Shown here one piece after another: positions 8,501-15,489 of a DNA stretch of 37,015 nt. The position numbers were made by a program, and so were the translations under genes. Every line of letters begins with the position of its first letter. The stretch's first letter is position 1. Source of the stretch: an uncultured Atopobiaceae bacterium (GTDB lineage: Bacteria; Actinomycetota; Coriobacteriia; Coriobacteriales; Atopobiaceae); the NCBI GenBank assembly GCA_944320975.1, contig CALUJM010000022.1:1-37015 (forward strand), written 5' to 3'. The notes beneath the pieces are model-generated. The model saw nothing but the letters and a program-made list of their open reading frames with translations, made no database searches and had not been told where the DNA came from.

Positions 8501-11034
8501 GTCTGCGCGGCGCCGCTCTCATTGATAGCGATCTCGGATGCGGACTGAACCACCGTCAACGTGCCTGTCTTGAACGACAGCTCGTAGTTGCCCATGCCCG
8601 CGTCGAGCTGGGCGCCTTGCTTGAGGGAAGGCGTGATGGTGAACTCGCTGCCCGCCGGGGCGGTCGCGGAGTACGCGGTGCCCTCGTCGTCCTCTACGGT
8701 GTACTCGAGCGCTTCGAGCAGGCCCTCCTCGAGCTCGGCGTCCTCGCCGTTTACCCAGCCGGACACAGTAGCCGAGAAGGACGGAGTGCCCGCAAAAGCA
8801 ACCTGAACGTCGGTCGCCTCTACGGTGAGCGGCGCCTTATCGATGGTGACGTCAATCACGTCGCTCGCGTCGTTCGCCCCGAAGTAGAACATCTTGTCAT
8901 TAGCGTCGTAGCCAGGGTCGTGTAGCTTCACGGTCGCACGGATGGACCATTTGCCTGCGTCGGTGGGCAGCCCCGGCGTCCAGGAGTCTTCCCCGCTGGC
9001 GCCAGCAGCCCGGTGATCGAACGTCGCGTCGCCGCCCGTAACCGTGAAGGAGTCCTCATCGATCGTCTGGCCGTCGTAGGTGAACTTGGACCCCTCCTTG
9101 AGCACGAGAGAGGCATCCGACTGCTTCTTGGCCGAAACAACGGCGACGGGATAGCTGTCTTTTGTCTTCTCGTCGGGGTTCTCGATCACCGCGTACCCGT
9201 CGCCGCCCTCAGAGGTCGCTGGCACCGCAATGCCGTACACCGTGCCGCGAATATTCGAGTCCGAGGGATTCACGAGGTTCTTCTCGACATCAGCAAACGC
9301 GCCGCCGGTGATGGTGACGTCCGCAGTTCCGGACGTGCCACCGCCGTTGCCGATGGCGTCTCCAAGCAACTCGATGGTGGAGCTCACCAGTCCACCGGCG
9401 ATCTTGATGCCAGTTCCGGATCCTTGACTGCCCCTGCCGATGCCGGCGGCGCCGTGGCCGCCTTTGGCGGTGACGACGCCGCCCTCGATGGCGATGTTCG
9501 AGCCGTCGCCCCCGTTGCCCCCGCCGATGCCGGCGGCGTCATAGCCACCCGTCGCCTCGAGCGATCCCCCACCGTCAATGGTGAGCGGGTTCTCGCCGTT
9601 CTGCAAGCCGGCACATTTACGCCCTGACACAAGGCTGTTCTCGCCCTCGAGCGTGAGCTCGAGGGAGCCGTTTTGCACCAACAGCACTGAGGTTTCTAAG
9701 CCTCCTGCTTTTATATTCACGTCCTTGAGGGTAACGCGTGCGGTGCTGTTGCCGGCGTCGACTATGATGTGATTTTCGGTCGACGCCTTATCCTCGGCCA
9801 TGGAAACCGTGATTGGCGTGGACCCCTTGATGGTAAGGACGCCGTTATTGCCGGTCGTGTACGTGTAGTCCACATCCGCGACGCCGCCGGTCACGACGAG
9901 GTCGCCGGTTTTGTACTCAGCGACCTTCCAAGGATAGTCCGTGGACGTTGTCGTGTTCTCGTTAGTCATCACGGCATAGCCCGCATCCGGCGCTATGCCG
10001 TAGATAGTCCCGGCGCTCCCGCCCGAGTTCGACGCGAAGCAGCCGCCGGTAATTTTGATTTCCGTCCCAGAACCATCCTTGCCGCCGCCGATGCCGGCGG
10101 CGCCCTCGCCGCCGTTAGCGTTGACGGTGCCGCCTGTAATGACGATGCCCGAGCCGTGACCTTCAATTCCTCCGCCGATGCCGGCGCCGCCATCCTCGCT
10201 GGAAGCGGTGACGGTTCCGTTTGAGATGGTGATGTTCGACCCGTCGGCATCGCTGCCGCCGCCGATGCCGGCTCCATCACCGTCCCCATAGGCATTCACG
10301 GTCCCGCCATCGATATTGACATCCGAGCCGGTGCCCCCGTCGCCGCCGCCGATGCCGGAACCGCCTAAATAGCCGTCGCTATCTCCGCCCGTCGCAATGA
10401 CGTCACCGCCAGAGATGGTGATATTTGATCCGTTGCCATATTTTCCGCCGCCGATTCCGGCGGAGCCAGCGCCACCCGTCGCGATGACGGTGCCGCCTGT
10501 AATGGTGATGCTCGAGCCGTCTTCGGTGTATCCGCCGCCGATGCCCGCGGCATAATAGCCACCCTTTGCTGTGATGTTGCCGCGGTGAATCGTAATGGAG
10601 CCGGAAGCGTTGGAGCCGTCGCCTCCGATTCCGGCAACACCGGATTTCTCGCTCGCGTCCGCCTCGAGCTTGCCTGTGCCCTCATTCTGGGCGTACACCG
10701 TGAGCGAGTTGTTCCCGTTGACCTCGATGCCGCCGGTTACCGTGAGATTTGCGCCGTCGGCGAGGATGAGGTTCACGTTGCCAGAGACCGTAACGCGGGA
10801 CGAAATGTTGACCTCGCCGGTTGCGACGTACCAGCCATGTGTGATTGAGCCGTACCAATAATACTCGCCCGACTCGATGACCGTGGCTTCGACGGTCCTT
10901 TCGGTGTCATTAGTGTCGATGTATTTCGTCGGCACCGTCTCCGCCCACGCCACTCCCGGCGCCGCGCCCAGCGCGACGACGCACGCCAGCAGGCACGCGA
11001 GAAACCAGCCGATCCTCCGCGAAGTCCGTCCCAT
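5575..11034 (-). CDS. Large secreted surface protein with Gly-rich repeats, MBG-like domains and three C-terminal SLH domains
   Basis: This is a probable S-layer-associated cell-wall protein of 1819 residues. The start is ATG 11034, with GGGAGG upstream and a signal peptide beginning MGRTSRRIGWFLACLLACVV and ending near AWA-ET. The frame is open a further 83 codons upstream, but that part has no ribosome site. Residues about 130-540 carry about a dozen GAGIGGG-type repeats alternating with ITGGTV strands, suggesting a beta-solenoid. Residues about 640-1330 contain MBG/Ig-like domains, including two near-duplicate modules starting SASEI with AAQTVTYGDVVTVSG. Residues about 1400-1530 are PDGT/LPDG short beta repeats. 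Three SLH domains follow from about 1640 to the end (RAEMATVLWRL, REQVACVLYNR, RAEAAAVLMNW). There is no LPXTG motif; anchoring should be through the SLH domains to cell-wall polymer. The ligand is unknown; adhesion is a guess. Confidence 0.9.
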   Translation of the reverse strand: MGRTSRRIGWFLACLLACVVALGAAPGVAWAETVPTKYIDTNDTERTVEATVIESGEYYWYGSITHGWYVATGEVNISSRVTVSGNVNLILADGANLTVTGGIEVNGNNSLTVYAQNEGTGKLEADASEKSGVAGIGGDGSNASGSITIHRGNITAKGGYYAAGIGGGYTEDGSSITITGGTVIATGGAGSAGIGGGKYGNGSNITISGGDVIATGGDSDGYLGGSGIGGGDGGTGSDVNIDGGTVNAYGDGDGAGIGGGSDADGSNITISNGTVTASSEDGGAGIGGGIEGHGSGIVITGGTVNANGGEGAAGIGGGKDGSGTEIKITGGCFASNSGGSAGTIYGIAPDAGYAVMTNENTTTSTDYPWKVAEYKTGDLVVTGGVADVDYTYTTGNNGVLTIKGSTPITVSMAEDKASTENHIIVDAGNSTARVTLKDVNIKAGGLETSVLLVQNGSLELTLEGENSLVSGRKCAGLQNGENPLTIDGGGSLEATGGYDAAGIGGGNGGDGSNIAIEGGVVTAKGGHGAAGIGRGSQGSGTGIKIAGGLVSSTIELLGDAIGNGGGTSGTADVTITGGAFADVEKNLVNPSDSNIRGTVYGIAVPATSEGGDGYAVIENPDEKTKDSYPVAVVSAKKQSDASLVLKEGSKFTYDGQTIDEDSFTVTGGDATFDHRAAGASGEDSWTPGLPTDAGKWSIRATVKLHDPGYDANDKMFYFGANDASDVIDVTIDKAPLTVEATDVQVAFAGTPSFSATVSGWVNGEDAELEEGLLEALEYTVEDDEGTAYSATAPAGSEFTITPSLKQGAQLDAGMGNYELSFKTGTLTVVQSASEIAINESGAAQTVTYGDVVTVSGKVSATGKPVTLAANALADDQVALYYNNTQVSDAATVTADGSFSLTYETTDKIVPAGSEQTLEVRYDGTDNQADASAEVKLTINKKQVTPVLEGDASKVYDATTDYTAGEGNILSVTAESVGEDGTIIANGYKIAWDAAKAGTKSLTATGIELTDEAANWYELASDTATATVQSGITKAELTVAADNKTVAFNGVLPELTYRITDFVGSDDESVITGKPALACLDYKQGVTSAGAACDIEVDVTEMSADNYTFKAEKGALTVVQSASEITIDEGGAAQTVTYGDVVTVSGRVSATGEPATRALAAGEVALYYGDSQVSDAVTVTADGSFSLSYDTTAKVIPVGSAQTLEVRYAGTDDQADASAQLTLTISPRQLTATVAGSASKTYDGMVTAPADGLSIELEGVIADDDVSATASSFSFTTPDAGEGKDVAAFGVTLTGNDADWYSLASDTAVGEGIGTIAKATQEAPSGVKATDQSTAGAADGSISGVKPGPYGAEWRPADGSWSDVPADGTVTGLMPGSYEVRQKGDNNHEPSPCVTVTVRSFSETHGGITYPDGTAEGADGKPVLPEGGGTVTYPGGTEVTLPGGTTVDPETGTATTPDGTTVTPGADGSLDVTFPDGTEVNVDGGSTVGDGSVTAPDGTVVAPDGEGGLEVTLPDGDELDAPSGSTVSGGTVTDPDGEEILPEPDYVPPSRPTYRPEVEDTDNGTVAVTPSYPHEGDVVTVTPEPDEGQEVRDVVVTDKDGEPVEVTPNEDGTYTFVQPAGRVTVTVTFACDGGALCPSAGLADVDRTQWYHGAVDWAVSTGVLVGYGDGAFGPGEALTRAEMATVLWRLAGRPAGGAGLPGDCDASGFYAPAVSWALSAGVFGGYADGTFGPDDELSREQVACVLYNRAEAAGEDVSARADLSGFSDAGELSGWAREAMSWAVAEGVFRGTGQGTLDPARALTRAEAAAVLMNWETRAE

Positions 11035-11228
11035 GAGACCTCCCAACCCACGCGGGGAATGAGAACCCCCCCCCGCAGTCAAAAGACATATGCTGCCCGT
11101 ATTTTCGCAGGAATCCGCAGCACGGCGCAACGCCCTGGAACCGAACGGTAGCTGCTCCGACCGAATGCTATCCACCCCGGGGTGACGCCAACTCCGGACT
11201 CCACGTTCTTCTCGCCTTGCCGCAACCT

Positions 11229-11300
11229 CGCCGAGTAAGAGAAAAATGCGATATCGGGGCTTAAAACGGGGTCGGTTCGGCAAGAAACTCTTACTCGGTG
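11229..11300. repeat. 72-bp palindromic element with CCGAGTAAGAG arms, copy 1
   Basis: Arms 11229-11241 (CGCCGAGTAAGAG) and 11288-11300 pair over 13 bp with one G-U. The second copy at 34744-34815 has the same length, the same arms and the same AAATGCGA start of its centre. Here the element lies about 200 bp upstream of the SLH gene start. The stretch 11035-11228 contains no gene that I can support. Confidence 0.8.
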
Positions 11301-11344
11301 CCGGTGCTGTGCCCGGGCCCGAACCGCCGACGCAGCGTCACCCG

Positions 11345-11406
11345 CGAGCATGCCATATGGGACGGAATCCGGCCCGCGCAGCGCCGAATCTGTCCCATAT
11401 GGCATT
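11345..11406. repeat. CCATATGGGAC palindrome, diverged copy 3
   Basis: Arms 11350-11363 and 11392-11405 are perfect over 14 bp and give the same 56-bp span as in the two 113-bp repeats. The centre keeps GGAATCCG and GCGCAG but has diverged, and the flanking TTCTCGGCCGCGG part is replaced. Copies 2 and 3 lie on the two sides of the SLH gene. Confidence 0.8.
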
Positions 11407-11487
11407 GTCGTCGCCGGGCTGCCGAGAAGGACGCCGCCCCGGCGCCGGACCCGCTCGCCGCGGGTGTCCCTTGCCGCGCCCATGCCC

Positions 11488-11493
11488 TATAAT
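11488..11493 (+). promoter_or_regulatory. Consensus -10 box before the small gene at 11527
   Basis: A perfect TATAAT lies 33 bp before the start codon. No convincing -35 box is found at 16-18 bp (TGTCCC is the nearest), so the promoter call rests on the -10 element and position. Confidence 0.5.
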
Positions 11494-11526
11494 CGAACAA
11501 GAGTTTTGTTATGGGGAGGAGGCGGC

Positions 11527-11844
11527 ATGGCCAGGCGGCTCGGCGGGACCAACGGGGTCCCCGACTACGACGAGCGCACCTACGTGCAGGTCAGCTCGGT
11601 GACCCTGGCGGACGGTCGCGTGCTGCCCCTCGAGATCGCCTGGGCCGACGGCAGGCGCTTCGCAGTCGTCGCGAGCACGCTCAGGCGCACCGTGGGCCGC
11701 TGGGAGACGGGCACGCTCATCCGCTGCTGGGACGTCGAGCTCGGGCGCCACGCGCACCGCGAGGTCTTCTGGGAGCGCGGGCGGTGGTTCGTCCGCCGCC
11801 GCGTGGTGGACAGGAACGGAGAGCGCGCGCCCGGGGAGCCGTGA
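11527..11844 (+). CDS. Small conserved-looking protein of unknown function
   Basis: The 105-residue product is soluble, with no signal peptide or membrane segment. It reads as one small all-beta domain: VQVSSVTLADGRVLPLEIAW, then FAVVASTLRRTVGRWETGTL, then a run of basic strands ending FWERGRWFVRRRVVDRNGER. The alternation of Trp, Arg and Val suggests a compact barrel. A GGAGG site precedes the ATG, and a TATAAT box lies upstream, so I consider it a real gene. I do not recognise a family name. It is followed by the repeat region 11870-12056 and then by the FHA remnant and kinase gene. Confidence 0.65.
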   Translation: MARRLGGTNGVPDYDERTYVQVSSVTLADGRVLPLEIAWADGRRFAVVASTLRRTVGRWETGTLIRCWDVELGRHAHREVFWERGRWFVRRRVVDRNGERAPGEP

Positions 11845-11869
11845 CGCCCTGGCACCCTCCACGGTCCGG

Positions 11870-12056
11870 GAGCCCGCACTCATGAGTGCGGGCGAGAAGT
11901 GCGGGCGGATTCGGCCGACAAGGACGTCGGGTGCGGGCGGGCACCCGGCAGACGCCGAGAAGTGCGCTCCAGGGGTGCGGGCCTGCCCGCACTCGATGCC
12001 CACACTCACGAGTGCGGGCGGCCACCCGGCGGATACCGAGAAGTGCGGGCGGGCCG
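11870..12056. repeat. Second locus of the GCCCGCACTTCTCGGC repeat family (inverted orientation)
   Basis: CCGAGAAGTGCG, the reverse complement of the 4225-4352 unit, occurs twice, each time preceded by CACCCGGCRGA and 5-6 bases of spacer. GAGTGCGGGCG inverted copies and a GCCCGCACTCGATGCCC segment nearly match the tail of the first locus. The array occupies the place where the body of an FHA gene would be expected, just before the remnant at 12063. Confidence 0.7.
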
Positions 12057-12062
12057 CATGGC

Positions 12063-12191
12063 GCGGCGTACTCGGCGCCCGTCGGCCCCGGAGACGTGCT
12101 GATCCTGGGCGAGTCGACGCGCTTCCTCGTCCTCAACGCCGTGTTCTTGTCGTCCGGCCCCTCCCCGCCGTTCACTATTTTGCGCAAATAA
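12063..12191 (+). pseudogene. Remnant of an FHA-domain C-terminus
   Basis: One frame reads PVGPGDVLILGESTRFLVLN, matching in pattern the closing strands of the intact FHA protein (LPADVLQLGSRTQFFVIAV). No phosphopeptide-binding loops precede it; the upstream DNA is the repeat array. It ends at TAA 12189-12191, 50 bp before the kinase start. I infer that an FHA gene once stood directly upstream of the kinase and was destroyed by repeat expansion or recombination. Confidence 0.55.
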
Positions 12192-12240
12192 TATCGCCCC
12201 CCACGCGATAAGCTGAAAGCAGTCCATGGGAGGGGGAACG

Positions 12241-14217
12241 TTGAGCAACGCAGATAGCCAGCTCAAGGTCATCGAGGTCGCGGACTTCGTGGCGGCTGCG
12301 CCGACGATGTCCGCCGAGGAGTCGCTCAGGCGCTACGCCCGCCTCATCGTCTCGGGGGACGGCGCGAGCGAGGGCGCCACGAGCGAGGTCCTCAAGGCCG
12401 CCAACCCCGACGGGGAGACCCTTGCGCTCAAGGTCATGCGCCCGACGCGCGTCGCCGCCGCCGGAGACGCCCTGGCCCTCGCCCGGGAGCGCGCCTTCCA
12501 CGAGGAGTACCTCAACCAGCTCTCCGTCTCCGGCCTCCGCGGCTTTCCGGAGGTCTACGGCTACGGCACGGTGGAGGGGCGCCCCGCGATCGTCATGGAG
12601 TGGGTCGAGGGCACCTCGCTGCACGACGCGTTCGCGGCGGGCGGAAGGGTCCCCTGGTCGGGGCGTCTGACCGCCCGGCTCGGCCTCGCTGTCCTCACGA
12701 TCCTCGACAGCACGAGGGCGCTCGAGCGGGGCTTCGTCCACCGGGACATCTCCTCCAGAAACATCGTGCTCAGGGCCGGCGACAAGCCGGTCGAGCAGCA
12801 GCTCGTCGACGGCTCGTTCAACGTCTGCCTGGTCGACATGGGCAGCGCCGTGAGCATCTCCCCCACCGACGGCTCCTTCACGATGCTCGCCGACGTCTGG
12901 CGCAACGCCACTCCGGACTACGCGCCGCCCGAGATGCTCACCCGCGACGTCCCCGGCATCGACGCGCTGCGCCACTCGAGCGCCATCGACGTCTACGCCC
13001 TCTGCAGCGTGCTCTACGAGCTCTATGCCGGCGACCCTCCCTTCTGTGTCTCGCAGCATCCGGAGAGCTCGCCCTACCGGCTCAAGATGGACTCCTCCCC
13101 CGCCTCGCTCCACGCGCGCGAGAAGGGCGACGAGGGGCTCTGCAGGCTCATCATGGCGGGCCTCGCCACCGAGCCCGGGGACAGGCCCACGGTCGCCAGC
13201 CTGCGCGCGGCGCTCCAGGGCTGGCTCAACGGGGGCAGCGACCCATCGGTCCTTCTCGTCCCCTACGAGCCCCGCAGGGTCGAGCCTGCCGGGCAGGGCG
13301 CGGCGCCGCCGAGGGAGAGGTCCGTGTCGCGGCGCGGGCTCGTGATCGGCGCGGCGGCGGGTGTGGCGGCAGCGGCGGGGGTCGGCATCGCGGCGTGGGC
13401 GACCGGAGGCTTTGGCGCCCTGCGCAGGCCGCGCGGACTCGCCGCGCTCACCTGGGACGACCTCTCCGCGGTCTCTGCGGAGATCGCGGGCGCGGGGAGC
13501 GAGGACGCCGCCATCGAGGCGGCGCGCGGCTACGGCCTCCTCACCGACGAGGGCGCCATCGACCTTACGCAGTCCAAGGCGATAACAGTCGCGGGACGCG
13601 AGATGTCGGTGCAGCTCGCTGGCATCGCGCACGACGTTCGCGCCGACGGATCGCCCATCGGGCTGAGCTTCCTGCTCACCGAGGTGCTCCCCGAGGAGCG
13701 GCGCATGAGCGAGGAGGCGTACATGGGCGGCTGGGAGGACTCCGACCTGCGCTCCTGGCTGAACGAGGTCCTTCTCGCCGATCTTCCGGAGGAGCTCGCG
13801 CGCAACATCGTTGCCGCCGGCAAGCTGTCGAACAACGCCGGCGCCGCAAAGACCGCGGACGACGTGACGCTCACCGAGGACTCCCTCTGGCTCCCCTCCT
13901 ACGTGGAGATCGTGGGCGAGCGGCCCCGCGCCAGCTTCAGCGACGGCTTCCAGTACCTCGCCGAGGTCCTCAACGCCGAGGGCAGCCAGTACAAACTCTT
14001 CCGCGACCAGGTGATCTACCCGATGGAGACGCGCCAGGAGCTCGTGCGCAACCGCGAGGGCGAGGCCGCCTACTGGTGGCTGCGCACCGCGAGCCCGGAC
14101 GTGTCCGAGAGCGAGGGCATGGCGTACTTCAACCGCACGGGTCCCAACGGCGACCCGTTCCACTTTGCCACCGCTTCCACGGACTTCTCCGGCGTCATGT
14201 TTGGCTTCTGCGTGTAG
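12241..14217 (+). CDS. Membrane Ser/Thr protein kinase with extracellular DUF6273-like domain
   Basis: This is a Hanks-type kinase of 658 residues. The kinase domain spans about 20-330: ATP-site Lys64 in ALKVM, catalytic VHRDISSRNIVL near 165 (HRD, Asn), DMG in place of DFG at 199-201, and PDYAPPEML as the APE-like motif. The glycine loop is degenerate (SGDGASEGATSEV). A proline/Arg linker leads to one membrane segment at about 366-391 (GLVIGAAAGVAAAAGVGIAA). The outer part, about 430-656, has the DUF6273 signature LRSWLNE, SLWLPSYVE and YWWLRTASP, a domain often seen in formylglycine/lectin-like surface proteins. TTG 12241 is taken as start because GGAGGGGG lies 5 bases before it; ATG 12226 lies upstream of that site. 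The topology suggests an outside sensor controlling an inside kinase (inference). Confidence 0.85.
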   Translation: MSNADSQLKVIEVADFVAAAPTMSAEESLRRYARLIVSGDGASEGATSEVLKAANPDGETLALKVMRPTRVAAAGDALALARERAFHEEYLNQLSVSGLRGFPEVYGYGTVEGRPAIVMEWVEGTSLHDAFAAGGRVPWSGRLTARLGLAVLTILDSTRALERGFVHRDISSRNIVLRAGDKPVEQQLVDGSFNVCLVDMGSAVSISPTDGSFTMLADVWRNATPDYAPPEMLTRDVPGIDALRHSSAIDVYALCSVLYELYAGDPPFCVSQHPESSPYRLKMDSSPASLHAREKGDEGLCRLIMAGLATEPGDRPTVASLRAALQGWLNGGSDPSVLLVPYEPRRVEPAGQGAAPPRERSVSRRGLVIGAAAGVAAAAGVGIAAWATGGFGALRRPRGLAALTWDDLSAVSAEIAGAGSEDAAIEAARGYGLLTDEGAIDLTQSKAITVAGREMSVQLAGIAHDVRADGSPIGLSFLLTEVLPEERRMSEEAYMGGWEDSDLRSWLNEVLLADLPEELARNIVAAGKLSNNAGAAKTADDVTLTEDSLWLPSYVEIVGERPRASFSDGFQYLAEVLNAEGSQYKLFRDQVIYPMETRQELVRNREGEAAYWWLRTASPDVSESEGMAYFNRTGPNGDPFHFATASTDFSGVMFGFCV

Positions 14218-14262
14218 GCCCGCCGCCGGCGGGTGCGGCGGACCAGGCGAACCAGATTAAAA

Positions 14263-14329
14263 TACAGACGTACGCGACTTCTTCTGGCATTTTGCCTGTT
14301 GGCTGAGAAGGAAGTCGCGTACGTCTGTA
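14263..14329. terminator. Long hairpin between convergent genes
   Basis: Perfect 19-bp arms (14263-14281 and 14311-14329; TACAGACGTACGCGACTTC) and near matches on both sides enclose a 29-nt loop. It lies between the kinase stop and the convergent lipoprotein stop, so a bidirectional terminator is the simplest role. There is no U-tract. Confidence 0.6.
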
Positions 14330-14342
14330 ATTAACCGAGCGG

Positions 14343-14380
14343 GCCGGGCATTAGCGAGAGTGCCGGGCTTTATCGAGAGG
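14343..14380. repeat. Two-copy 19-bp tandem duplication
   Basis: GCCGGGCATTAGCGAGAGT (14343-14361) is followed directly by GCCGGGCTTTATCGAGAGG (14362-14380), identical at 16 of 19 positions, in the convergent intergenic region. Confidence 0.6.
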
Positions 14381-14400
14381 GTCGCGAGGCCCAGCGCGGT

Positions 14401-15489
14401 CTACTCGCCCGAGGCGGCGTCCTTGGAGAGCTTCTCGTCCGTCAGGAGAGACGCGTAGTCCCCGAACTGGTACGAGTACAGGTCATCGACCGTTCCGCGG
14501 TTGCGGTTCTTGGTCTGCGCCTCGACGATCAGGTTGTACTCGATCTCGGTGTCCCCGCCCGAGAGCCCGACGGGGTCGGAGTCCGCGAGGATGCTCATGG
14601 CCGCGGGCAGGCCCTCCGTGTCCGTGGTGCCGGAGAGGTTGGCGATCACGCGGTGCCTCCCCTCCTCGCTGGGGGCGCTCACGAGCTTGCCGGTGAGCGT
14701 TGCCGCGTCCTCGGGGGCAAAGAGCGTGAGATAGATGAGGCGCGGCTGGTCCAGGCGCCAGGAGACCCGCGCGGTGATCGTTCCGTCAGCGGCGACGTCG
14801 GTGATCTCCAGCGAGGTCACGCACTCCCCTCCCTCGTCCTCGATGTCGTACACCCCGACCAGGTTCTCATACGTCACGCTGGAGGAGGACTCGTCCACGC
14901 CCTCGAAGACCCAGGCGCTGCCGTCGAAGGCGTAGTCGTATGCCAGGTCGCCCTCCGCCGTCTCAAACCACGCGGGGTCCTCGTACGGGGCGTAGACCGT
15001 GCACGTCTGGGACTCCTCGTCAAACTCAATGCGGGCGCTCCCGCTGTCCCAGCGCCTCTCGTCATGCTGGACCCCCGAGACGGCGCGAAGCCCGTCGACC
15101 GACTCCACCTGCCACGATCCCGTCCAGGTGCCGTCGTCGTCTTTGACGTAGGTGGCCGACAGGCGCTCCTCGGCGGCGTACGAGTCGTTGGAGACGGGGA
15201 CGGTTGCGCGCACGCTCACCGTGCCGTCATCGGAGCCGCTCTGCTCGAAGGTGGCCTCGCCCGCCTCCCACGCGCTCGGGTCCACGTACTCGTAGAGGGC
15301 GTCGGACACGGGGACGTCCGTCAGCTCCGCGACCGCGGAGAGGTCGGAGATCAGCTGGTCCTCGGTCACCCCCGACTCCCCAGGCGCCGAGCAGCCTCCC
15401 AGGGCGCAGACGATGCCGAGAAGCGCCGCCGCGGGAGCGAGAAGCGCGCAGATCCCGCGCCGGGAAACAGATACGCCGATCCTAGTCAT
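14401..15489 (-). CDS. Lipoprotein of unknown function, paralogue of the protein at 17013
   Basis: The 362-residue product has a lipoprotein signal: hydrophobic LLAPAAALLGIVCALGGCSA with lipobox LGGC and lipidated Cys33. It should be anchored to the outer face of the membrane. The mature part is acidic and beta-rich, with VPVSNDSYAAEERLSATYV and YDYAFDGSAWVFEGVDESS. The latter resembles YRYEFDGNAWRFDGADRG of the protein at 17013, and the ANDSF/SNDSY segments also align, so the two are paralogues. No named family is recognised. Its ATG overlaps the stop of the WG-repeat gene by 8 bp (ATGACTAG), which implies translational coupling and joint function. Confidence 0.8.
   Translation of the reverse strand: MTRIGVSVSRRGICALLAPAAALLGIVCALGGCSAPGESGVTEDQLISDLSAVAELTDVPVSDALYEYVDPSAWEAGEATFEQSGSDDGTVSVRATVPVSNDSYAAEERLSATYVKDDDGTWTGSWQVESVDGLRAVSGVQHDERRWDSGSARIEFDEESQTCTVYAPYEDPAWFETAEGDLAYDYAFDGSAWVFEGVDESSSSVTYENLVGVYDIEDEGGECVTSLEITDVAADGTITARVSWRLDQPRLIYLTLFAPEDAATLTGKLVSAPSEEGRHRVIANLSGTTDTEGLPAAMSILADSDPVGLSGGDTEIEYNLIVEAQTKNRNRGTVDDLYSYQFGDYASLLTDEKLSKDAASGE

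Noticed and set aside
11035..11283. N-terminal extension of the SLH protein by 83 residues
   Set aside because: The extension passes through the CCGAGTAAGAG palindrome and would bury the signal peptide; GGGAGG fits the ATG at 11034.
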